Notes under the pieces: generated by a model
Seen by the model: the letters and a program-made list of their open reading frames with translations, nothing else
The model's database searches: none
What the model was told of the DNA's origin: nothing
DNA from: Candidatus Methanofastidiosum methylothiophilum
GTDB taxonomy: Archaea > Methanobacteriota_B > Thermococci > Methanofastidiosales > Methanofastidiosaceae
Direction of reading: 5' to 3'
Length of the DNA stretch: 23,035 nt
Assembly: GCA_001587675.1 (NCBI GenBank)
Contig: LNGD01000008.1
Span: 1 to 23,035, forward strand
Program-made: the position numbers and the translations under genes
In this document: in pieces, positions 14,330 through 21,303 of the stretch
Position numbering within the stretch: position 1 is the stretch's first letter
Layout of the letters: each line of letters begins with the position of its first letter

Positions 14330-15892
14330 ATGAATTCTAATAATAAATCTGTGAAAATAAGTGAAATATCGCCTGACATGGAGGGCCAAACTGTTTCAGT
14401 GGAAGGGAAGATCACTGACATCTATAAGACAAGTGGGCCTCTAGTTTTCAGGATATTTGACGGAGATGAACTAAGGACAGTTGTCTTTAATCCTGTTGAA
14501 GATTATTATTCCATTAAAGTTGGTGATTTCGTTAGGTTTTATGGAGTACTTTCAATTAGGAAAGAAAATGTTGAACTCCAAATAAGTAAATTTGAGCGGT
14601 TAAGCGATGATGAATTAAAGTCAATAAAGAGTGAGATTGAAAATAGTTTCCTTGATAGGATAAAAAGGGATTCTCCGGAGTTTCTCTGTGATTCTGATAT
14701 ATACAAGAGAATGGAGAATGAATTCTTGAAAGCAATGATTGCAATAAAGAAAGCGGTCTTACAAGAAAGAATGATAATAATAAGACATCATAACGATTGC
14801 GATGGTATAACTGCGGGAGTTTCCTTAGAAAAGGCAATTTCTTCTTATGCTGAAAAGGAGAAAAAGAAGGATTGTAAAATCTTTAGAAAGCCTTGTGTAG
14901 CGCCGTATTATGATATTGAGGATGCTCTGAAGGATATTGATCTATTCTTTTCTTTCTCTAAGAAGAAACCATTATTGATTATTGCGGACAATGGCAGCAC
15001 AGACAGCGATTTACAGGGGATCCTTAGGGCAAAAGTGTATGATTTCGAAATTGGAGTTATTGATCATCACCCCCCAACTAAAAATGATAGTGGCGAATAC
15101 CTTATTGATAAGTATGTTTCATTCCACATAAATCCACATATATATTCTGGCGATTCAAATCTATGTACAGGAATGTTGGCATATGAGTTGGGAAGGATGA
15201 TTGACTCCAATCTAGATGATTATGCAATACACCTGCCAGCACTCGCAGGAATAGGCGATAAATCAAAAGGAAAGGAGATGGATAGATATCTTGAGAGCTC
15301 TCCGTACAAAAGAGAAGAGCTTGAAAAAATTAAACTAGCTTTGGATCATGAAGCATTCTACCTAAAGAGATTTAGTCTCGGTAGCTTTATTGATGATATA
15401 ATAATGATAGGTGACAAAGACAGAGGTAACTTGATTATTAGTTATGTCTTTGATGAAATTGAGAATAAGAGAACGTCTCAATGGATGCTTATTAAGAAAT
15501 ATATTGAGATAAAGAATCTAGCAGATAACTTTGATCTTATTATAATCGATCTTGATAAGTTCATCTTTAGAGGAGAGTTTCCTTCTCCTGGCAGAACTCT
15601 TGGATTTATTCATAATAAATACATCTGGGACAATGGGATTAATGAGGATGACAGAGCCATAATAACGCTAGGTTTTGCTGAAGACTATCTTGTTATCCGT
15701 GCGACAAATAAAGCTAAAGAAATTGGATTTGATCTTAACGAAATAATTAAACAATTAAAAGATGTTTACTTAGAGGAAGTCCAAGGTGGCGGTCATGCAG
15801 GTGCGGGCACAATAAGATTTGTTCCAGTACTCAAAGATGAAATTAAAAGAGTAAGTTTAGAGTATATTGAGAAAATATCCAAGAAGAATTAA
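14330..15892 (+). CDS. Archaeal RecJ-like DHH-family phosphoesterase with N-terminal OB fold
   Basis: A 520-residue protein. Residues 1-90 form an OB-fold nucleic-acid-binding domain (GQTVSVEGKITDIYKTSGP...). The DHH nuclease core follows, with motif I RHHNDCDGITAG (152-163), motif II ADNGSTDSD (219-227) and motif III IDHHPPT (244-250). These aspartates and histidines bind the two catalytic Mn2+/Mg2+ ions. The DHHA1 domain ends with GGHAGAG (487-493), the substrate-binding glycine motif. Such archaeal RecJ homologues act as single-strand-specific nucleases in replication and repair or in RNA trimming. The ATG at 14330 is supported by TTTATAAA 22-29 nt upstream, which lies in repeat R3. A truncated copy of its first 14 codons remains at 13231. 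Confidence 0.9.
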   Translation: MNSNNKSVKISEISPDMEGQTVSVEGKITDIYKTSGPLVFRIFDGDELRTVVFNPVEDYYSIKVGDFVRFYGVLSIRKENVELQISKFERLSDDELKSIKSEIENSFLDRIKRDSPEFLCDSDIYKRMENEFLKAMIAIKKAVLQERMIIIRHHNDCDGITAGVSLEKAISSYAEKEKKKDCKIFRKPCVAPYYDIEDALKDIDLFFSFSKKKPLLIIADNGSTDSDLQGILRAKVYDFEIGVIDHHPPTKNDSGEYLIDKYVSFHINPHIYSGDSNLCTGMLAYELGRMIDSNLDDYAIHLPALAGIGDKSKGKEMDRYLESSPYKREELEKIKLALDHEAFYLKRFSLGSFIDDIIMIGDKDRGNLIISYVFDEIENKRTSQWMLIKKYIEIKNLADNFDLIIIDLDKFIFRGEFPSPGRTLGFIHNKYIWDNGINEDDRAIITLGFAEDYLVIRATNKAKEIGFDLNEIIKQLKDVYLEEVQGGGHAGAGTIRFVPVLKDEIKRVSLEYIEKISKKN

Positions 15893-16616
15893 TCTAACAA
15901 GTGAGAGGAACCTGTATATGTTATATTATCTCTTTTCTAATTATAATTTCTGAACCTATCTAATAAATTGTCATGCATATACTTTTTCCTGTAAAGATAT
16001 TGAAAAGAGTGCATACTAATTACCAATTTAGATATTGTCCAGAAAAAATAATAGCAATGATTTCTGAAATTTCACAATAGATCCAAAAGATTATTTTTAT
16101 TTGCTAGGCACCCTTTTTATACAGAAACAAAAAAGACTTTAGTGATAAGGGAACCGCTTAATTCTATTAATGATGTTTTAGAGATAGGTGTATACATCAC
16201 AACGACAGTAAAAAGTGGAAAGACTGGAACTTCTATTTCAACAGATACAATAAAAGAATGCCCTTTTAGTCTAGAAGAAAAATTGAAGCTTTCCCAAATA
16301 AGAGTATACATGTTAATGGGAGACGTATTAATCAAATCATTTAATAACATATCCAAAAGAAGTCAAATAATTTCACCATGACCAAAAGCTCAACTTAAAA
16401 GATCAGAAATCAAAGTTTTTAGTATGGCGACAAAAGAGTGTTTCCTTCTTACATCCTCACTGGTAAAAATTTCTTGATTGAAAAATAAAAAAGAACCATA
16501 TTACAGAAGACATAAAAAATGCATTCAAAGACTTGAAAAAATATAATTACTCTTTTTAGATTATATTTTTATATTAATAAAATAAAATAATTGTAATAAC
16601 CGTTAAAGTTGATTGA
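15893..16616 (+). other. 724-nt interval without a convincing gene; possible decayed gene
   Basis: No intact gene, tRNA or repeat recognised. Several plus-strand pieces look protein-like. An ATG frame near 15973 reads MHILFPVKILKRVHTNYQFR onward for 35 codons. A frame open from about 16061 to a TGA at 16379 includes REPLNSINDVLEIG, VKSGKTGTSISTD and CPFSLEEKLKLSQIRVYM. The same frame resumes after the TGA with QLKRSEIKVFSMATKECFLL. The only in-frame start of the longest piece is a GTG at 16142 with no clear ribosome binding site. The pattern suggests a degraded gene of about 200 codons whose family I do not recognise. The last 60 nt are very AT-rich and probably hold the promoter of the next gene. 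Confidence 0.35.
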
Positions 16617-17735
16617 ATGGATTATGATTTTGATGTCGCAGTTATTGGTGCAGGTCCAGCAGGTTCAACTGCCGCATATTTACTTAACAAATCTGGATTC
16701 AATGTAGTAATTATTGATAAAAGTTTTTTTCCAAGGGATAAGTTATGCGGAGGCCTCATAACAGTAAAAACATTAAAATTTCTTGAAAGAATTTATCAGG
16801 ATAATGAAGAATCCTTAATAAAAAATGATATAATTAATTTTTCTACAAACAAATTTTATTTTCTAAATAAGAAAAAGAAGTTAGAGGATGGATTTACTAA
16901 AATTCCGACACACTTTGTCGAGAGAATTATATATGATAAGCATCTGCTTGACAAAGCTATTGACTCTGGAGTAAAAATTATTTATGGAGAAGAAGTAAAG
17001 AAAATTGATTTGGAAACAAATAAGATTGTCACTTCAAATGGAGATACAATCCACTCTAAGTATATTATTGGTGCAGATGGGGCCAACAGCGTCGTTAGAA
17101 AAGAATTCGAAAGAAAAGATCTTATAGACAAGAACTATTGGTTGAGTAATCTTGGATTTGCATTAGAAACTTTTGTTGATAAAGAAAAAATCTCAATTGA
17201 TAAAGATACGATGTATCTTTTTTTTGGGTATATAAAAATCGGATACATCTGGATATTTCCTAATAAAGAAAAAGCAGTCATCGGGGCAGGTGGATTATTG
17301 AAGAACTTGGATGGCAATGACTTAAAAGATGTTATTTCAAAATTTTTATTATCTTACGGTGTTGATAAAAATACTGTGGAAAAATGCATTAAAAATATTA
17401 AAGGCCATCCTATTCCATTTGGCAACTTTATCCGCAATCCTGCACACAAAAATGTAGTTTTAATTGGAGATGCAGCTGGATTTGTTAATCCAATTACTGG
17501 AGAAGGCATCTATTATGCGCACAAGAGTGCAGAATTAGCTGCTGAAGCAATAATTAAAGACCATAAAAAACAAGGAATATTAGAAGAGGAATATATTAAG
17601 AATATAAATATGTTTATCATTCATGAACTATCAAAGATACTAAAAAGTAGGGGTCTATATTTCAAGTTTTTCAATAATTACTATCTAGCAAAAACATTGA
17701 TGTATTTAATGTTTAGAAAAATTAATTATGTTTAG
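16617..17735 (+). CDS. Geranylgeranyl reductase family FAD-dependent oxidoreductase
   Basis: The 372-residue flavoprotein has an N-terminal dinucleotide-binding motif VIGAGPAGSTAAYLL (GxGxxG at 11-16), the family motif PRDKLCGG (39-46), ERIIYDKHLLDKA, IIGADGANSVVRK, the catalytic-domain string IGYIWIFPNKEKAVIGAGG and the FAD-binding GDAAGFVNPITGEGI segment near residue 283. Family members saturate the geranylgeranyl chains of archaeal membrane lipids or of other isoprenoids. With 372 residues it is slightly shorter than typical archaeal GGRs. It stands alone between a gene-free region and the queD operon. Its substrate could be archaeal phospholipid or another prenyl compound; the distant carotenoid operon does not prove a link. 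Confidence 0.88.
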   Translation: MDYDFDVAVIGAGPAGSTAAYLLNKSGFNVVIIDKSFFPRDKLCGGLITVKTLKFLERIYQDNEESLIKNDIINFSTNKFYFLNKKKKLEDGFTKIPTHFVERIIYDKHLLDKAIDSGVKIIYGEEVKKIDLETNKIVTSNGDTIHSKYIIGADGANSVVRKEFERKDLIDKNYWLSNLGFALETFVDKEKISIDKDTMYLFFGYIKIGYIWIFPNKEKAVIGAGGLLKNLDGNDLKDVISKFLLSYGVDKNTVEKCIKNIKGHPIPFGNFIRNPAHKNVVLIGDAAGFVNPITGEGIYYAHKSAELAAEAIIKDHKKQGILEEEYIKNINMFIIHELSKILKSRGLYFKFFNNYYLAKTLMYLMFRKINYV

Positions 17736-17827
17736 TAACTCACCTAACTATCTTAAATAATCTTTAGTAGAAATAAATATAAATTTCTCTGTTACTTATT
17801 CAATAGAGTATTCTCAATGTGGTTATA

Positions 17828-18187
17828 ATGAAATTTAGATTAAGTAAAACCTTTAAATTTGATGCAGCACATAAATTAATCAATTACGATGGAGCATGTG
17901 CAAATTTACATGGCCATACCTACAAATTGGTAGTGACAGTTGAAGGAGCTCCAGATGAAACAGGGATGGTTATTGATCTTTTTGATTTAAAAAAAATAGT
18001 TAATGATAAAATAGTTAGTAAAATGGATCATCATTTCTTAAATGATCTTTATGAACAACCGACAGTAGAGAACATGGCAAAAGATATTTTCTTAAAACTT
18101 GAAAATGAATTTAAAAAAACTAAAGTTAATCTGTTTTCTATAAGATTATATGAAGGTGAAGGCTCTTACGTTGAGGTCTTCTCATGA
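17828..18187 (+). CDS. queD: 6-carboxy-5,6,7,8-tetrahydropterin synthase QueD
   Basis: A small T-fold enzyme that converts 7,8-dihydroneopterin triphosphate to 6-carboxytetrahydropterin, the second step to preQ0. Counting from the ATG at 17828, zinc ligands His15 (FDAAH), His28 and His30 (LHGH) and the catalytic Cys24 in CANLHGH (CxxxHGH, the QueD signature rather than PTPS) are present. MDHHFLND and the active-site E (IRLYEGEGSYVEV) complete the set. An in-frame GTG at 17819 is possible, but MKFRLSKTFKFDAAH is the natural start. It overlaps queE by 4 nt. Confidence 0.92.
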   Translation: MKFRLSKTFKFDAAHKLINYDGACANLHGHTYKLVVTVEGAPDETGMVIDLFDLKKIVNDKIVSKMDHHFLNDLYEQPTVENMAKDIFLKLENEFKKTKVNLFSIRLYEGEGSYVEVFS

Positions 18188-18831
18188 AAACTCTCTTAGT
18201 TTCAGAAATATTCTTTTCATTTAATGGCGAAGGATTAGAAATTGGAAAACCTACAGTTTTTGTGAGACTTTCTGGATGTAATCTCAACTGTAGTTGGTGC
18301 GATACAAAGTATGCAAATTATAATGCAAAAGAAATGAACACTGAAGAAATTATGAGAGAAATTAAAAAACAGTCTAAATTTAATAAATCTGTCCTCATTA
18401 CTGGAGGCGAACCTTTAAATCAAGATATACATAAATTAGTAAATGAATTGTCAAAAGAAAGATATCATATTGGCATTGAAACAAATGGCTCAATCTATGA
18501 TGATATTTTACTAAAAATAGATTTTATCAGCGCTGATATTAAATCCCCAAGTAGTAATAACGAAACAAAAGATATATTAACTTTTAACAAAATAGTCAAT
18601 GCAATATTAAAAAAACAGGGGCAGATGAAAGCAGTTATCTCAGATAAAAAAGATTATGAATTTGTAAAAAGATTTGTTGAGGAAAACTCTTTTAATGTAC
18701 CACTTATTATCCAGCCTTGCTGGGGAGAATTATCTTATAAAGAGCTATGTGAATTGTATATTTCAAATCCAATTAATCACGATAATGTTAGATTAATGTT
18801 GCAGATACATAAAATTGGAGACATCAAATGA
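18184..18831 (+). CDS. queE: 7-carboxy-7-deazaguanine synthase QueE (radical SAM)
   Basis: A 215-residue radical SAM enzyme that ring-contracts 6-carboxytetrahydropterin to 7-carboxy-7-deazaguanine (CDG). The cluster motif is CNLNCSWC (32-39, CX3CX2C), inside the typical FNGEGLEIGKPTVFVRLSGC beginning (FxGEG). The SAM-binding TGGEPL and ETNG follow. It sits between queD and mptA with 4-nt ATGA overlaps on both sides, indicating translational coupling. The product is passed to QueC. Confidence 0.93.
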   Translation: MKTLLVSEIFFSFNGEGLEIGKPTVFVRLSGCNLNCSWCDTKYANYNAKEMNTEEIMREIKKQSKFNKSVLITGGEPLNQDIHKLVNELSKERYHIGIETNGSIYDDILLKIDFISADIKSPSSNNETKDILTFNKIVNAILKKQGQMKAVISDKKDYEFVKRFVEENSFNVPLIIQPCWGELSYKELCELYISNPINHDNVRLMLQIHKIGDIK

Positions 18832-19622
18832 TAAACACTCAAGATGAATTGCCTAAACATCCTTTAAAGTTAGAAAGAGTAGGGATAAAAAATCTAAAAA
18901 CTTTAATAAGGATAGATAGGAATCACAAAGAGTACCGGCATATCCCTAGAATTAATATTTTCATGGATCTCGAGGAAGACAAAAAAGGAGTGCACATGAG
19001 TAGATTCATCGAAAGCATTACTGAAATTCTTGAGGATGAAGTTCAGATGAACCATAAATCTTTGGAACAAATAGGGAAACACATTCTAGAAAAATTGAAG
19101 ATCAAACATAGCTATCTGAGTGCTGAAATAGAGTTTCAATCAGAGATTCCAATTTATGAGTTAACTCCCGTAAGTAAGAAAGATACAATTGAGGTTCATG
19201 ATATCAAGGTAAAACTAAATAATAATAACGGATCTTGGATTAAGGTACTAGAGGCAAGTGTCATTGGAAATACTGCATGCCCCCATGCTTTAGCAGTTAA
19301 TAAAAAAGGAACTCACATTCAAAGGGCTGTTGGCACTTTAAGAATAGAAACAGATTTTGACAATGAAATTGATCTTGAAGAAATGGTTAATGTTATTGAA
19401 AATTCTTTTTCTGCCAAAGTTTATACCTTACTTAAAACTGAGGATGAATCCTTCGTAGTGGATAAAATGTATGAAAATCCTTTCTTTGTTGAGGATGTAT
19501 GCCGTAATATCCTTTCAATTTCATCAAAGAAATTTAAAAGATCAAAAATTCATGCTGAATGTTTGAGTCATGAATCCATTCACAGACATGATGTCTTTGC
19601 AGAAGGGGCTGTTGAAACATGA
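18828..19622 (+). CDS. mptA: GTP cyclohydrolase FolE2/MptA family
   Basis: The 264-residue protein belongs to the FolE2/MptA (GCYH-IB) family. It has KGVHMSRF (53-60), the key metal and substrate residues in GNTACPHALA (Cys151, His153), THIQRA (His163) and the C-terminal ECLSHESIHRHDVFAE. The enzyme opens GTP to a dihydroneopterin product. Archaeal MptA makes the 2',3'-cyclic phosphate for methanopterin, and in Haloferax the same family member also feeds archaeosine. Here it lies within the que operon with ATGA overlaps to queE and queC, so a supply role for preQ0 is clear. A second role in methanopterin is possible. Confidence 0.9.
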   Translation: MINTQDELPKHPLKLERVGIKNLKTLIRIDRNHKEYRHIPRINIFMDLEEDKKGVHMSRFIESITEILEDEVQMNHKSLEQIGKHILEKLKIKHSYLSAEIEFQSEIPIYELTPVSKKDTIEVHDIKVKLNNNNGSWIKVLEASVIGNTACPHALAVNKKGTHIQRAVGTLRIETDFDNEIDLEEMVNVIENSFSAKVYTLLKTEDESFVVDKMYENPFFVEDVCRNILSISSKKFKRSKIHAECLSHESIHRHDVFAEGAVET

Positions 19623-20278
19623 AAAAAGCAGTTGTTCTTTTGAGTGGTGGTATGGACTCTGCAGTATGTGCAGCAATTGCAAAAAATGATGGATACAATA
19701 TTTATGTTCTCCATGTAAACTATGGTCAAAGAACTAATAAAAAAGAAATGAGCTGTGCCAAAAACTTAGCCAATTATTATAATGCACTTGATTTCAAAGT
19801 TATCGGCCTTGATTTCTTAAAGGAAATAGGTGGCAGCGGACTTGTTGATTCATCTATTGAGCTTCCGACATCTGAAACTGAAGGCATACCTCCAAGCTAT
19901 GTTCCATTTAGGAATTCCATTCTTTTATCATTAGCTACTGCATGGGCTGAAGTAGTTGGTGCCGGAGCTATTTATTATGGTGCAAACTCTATAGATTTCT
20001 CAGGATATCCGGACTGCAGGCCCTCTTTTTTTGAAGCTTTCCAGAAATTAATCGATAATGGAACGAAAGATGAAACAAATATCAAACTAATGACTCCTCT
20101 GGGCTATATGTCCAAAAGCGATATAGTCAAAAAGGGAATTGAACTTAGAGTTCCTTTTGAGAATACTTGGAGTTGTTACACTGAAAATGATAATGCTTGC
20201 GGAGTTTGTGATTCCTGCAGATTGAGACTCAAAGGATTTAAAGACGCTGGAGAAATAGATCCAATAAAATATACATGA
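19619..20278 (+). CDS. queC: 7-cyano-7-deazaguanine (preQ0) synthase QueC
   Basis: A 219-residue ATP-pyrophosphatase that turns CDG and ammonia into preQ0. The PP-loop is SGGMDS (9-14), with HVNYGQR downstream and PFRNSILLSLA in the core. A zinc site near the C-terminus is formed by Cys186, 194, 197 and 200 (WSCYTENDNACGVCDSC). It overlaps mptA and the next gene by 4 nt each. In archaea preQ0 is inserted at G15 of tRNA by ArcTGT and converted to archaeosine; those genes are not in the window. Confidence 0.95.
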   Translation: MKKAVVLLSGGMDSAVCAAIAKNDGYNIYVLHVNYGQRTNKKEMSCAKNLANYYNALDFKVIGLDFLKEIGGSGLVDSSIELPTSETEGIPPSYVPFRNSILLSLATAWAEVVGAGAIYYGANSIDFSGYPDCRPSFFEAFQKLIDNGTKDETNIKLMTPLGYMSKSDIVKKGIELRVPFENTWSCYTENDNACGVCDSCRLRLKGFKDAGEIDPIKYT

Positions 20279-20286
20279 GGGTTTCT

Positions 20287-20970
20287 ATGGATACTCATAA
20301 TAATATCAATATACTTGTTGCAGAAAAAGCTTTAGAGCTTCTAAAAAAGACTTTGGAAAGCACTAGATTTGAGGGAGTATGGAAAAAGAAAGATGCACTT
20401 CAAATCACAGATTCTATGAAATCTGACATTATGGCAATAAAATTTTCATATGCTGAGAAGGACAGTATAAGCGAGATTACTGCTCCAATAAAGGACAAAA
20501 TAACTAAACTTCAGTCTGCTCTCGGTGAGGGATGGAGCTCAAATTTTCTATCCAATGCAAAAAAAGAAAATAAAACTACTACAAAAATGGCAATTGGGAG
20601 AATTATTTTTTCTATGAATACTCTATACTTTCTTGACAGAAGGCTAAAACAAGATAATAAATATGGCGTTGATACTTTTGTAGGTAAGGTTCTATCCGTT
20701 TCAAAAGCATCAGATTCTCTTTTGATATGCAATGTCGATATAAAAAGAGCAATCACGGTTTTAACTAATGATATGACTATAAAGGAGGGGGATGTTGTGG
20801 CCGTTTCTATTTTGCCACCGAAAGAATTTTATGGTCAAGTATCCGAAGGAATGTTTTGTGGTATTAACGGAGTATTAAGAATTCAAGGTGAAATTGGAGC
20901 TGGTGCAGATATACCAACCGAAGGTTATAAGGAAACAATGAATATGGTTCAAGACTTCCTAAAGCATTGA
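20287..20970 (+). CDS. RNA-binding protein with C-terminal EMAP/tRNA-binding domain (COG2517-like)
   Basis: A protein of about 227 residues in two parts. An N-terminal charged helical domain (residues 1-120) is followed by a C-terminal OB fold of the EMAP/tRNA_bind type (FVGKVLSVSKASDSLLICNVD ... EGDVVAVSILPP ... GQVSEGMFCG). The ICNVDI and SEGMFCG pieces are the hallmark of tRNA-binding OB folds. It matches the archaeal family described as predicted RNA-binding with a C-terminal EMAP domain. An ATG at 20275 overlaps the queC stop, but GAGGG precedes the ATG at 20287 by 6 nt, which favours 20287. It is the last gene of the que operon, suggesting a tRNA-related role, perhaps in archaeosine modification or delivery. 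It overlaps the convergent cupin gene by 12 nt. Confidence 0.82.
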   Translation: MDTHNNINILVAEKALELLKKTLESTRFEGVWKKKDALQITDSMKSDIMAIKFSYAEKDSISEITAPIKDKITKLQSALGEGWSSNFLSNAKKENKTTTKMAIGRIIFSMNTLYFLDRRLKQDNKYGVDTFVGKVLSVSKASDSLLICNVDIKRAITVLTNDMTIKEGDVVAVSILPPKEFYGQVSEGMFCGINGVLRIQGEIGAGADIPTEGYKETMNMVQDFLKH

Positions 20971-21303
20971 CGGAATCAAACAAATAATTTCTAGGTCTCC
21001 TTCCCCTTTATTGATATAGCAATGCAATTCGTTTGGGGGGATATAAATTATATCCCCTTTTTTCACAGGAATATCCTCTTCTTCAGTCTTTAGTATTCCC
21101 TCACCATTTAGGATAAAATTTTCATGTTCCCATGAATGTTTGTGATATGGAGAAAAACCATTCTTTTCAATTCTCATTAATCTCATAAAAAAATTTTTTG
21201 CTCCTTGACTTTCTCCAATTAAAGTAGTTAGATGCACTCCTTTTGCATCATCAGCCTCAATTTTATTAATTTTTATTTCAGAGATGTTTTTATGAAAAAT
21301 CAT
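20959..21303 (-). CDS. Small cupin-domain protein
   Basis: A 114-residue single-domain cupin. Motif 1 is YHKHSWEHENFILNGEG (His54, His56, His60, Glu61 with the Gly-x-Gly turn), and motif 2 is GDIIYIPPNELHCYINKG (His94). The His/Glu set is suited to bind one metal ion. It starts with an ATGA overlap to the histidine-kinase stop and so is translated from the same mRNA. Small cupins often sense ligands or act as simple metal enzymes. Whether it feeds a signal to the kinase or is an independent product is unknown. It ends 12 nt inside the convergent EMAP-protein gene. Confidence 0.88.
   Translation of the reverse strand: MIFHKNISEIKINKIEADDAKGVHLTTLIGESQGAKNFFMRLMRIEKNGFSPYHKHSWEHENFILNGEGILKTEEEDIPVKKGDIIYIPPNELHCYINKGEGDLEIICLIPSML

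Noticed and set aside
12034..14330. Insertion sequence carrying DUF1638
   Set aside because: No transposase, no terminal inverted repeats and no short target duplications; the repeats are pieces of trm1 and recJ.
16117..16356. Minus-strand open frame of 79 codons
   Set aside because: It is the antisense of a more protein-like plus-strand frame and has no start signal.
17736..17827. preQ1-type riboswitch before the que operon
   Set aside because: The leader is short and AT-rich with no recognisable aptamer pseudoknot; an ordinary TATA box explains it.
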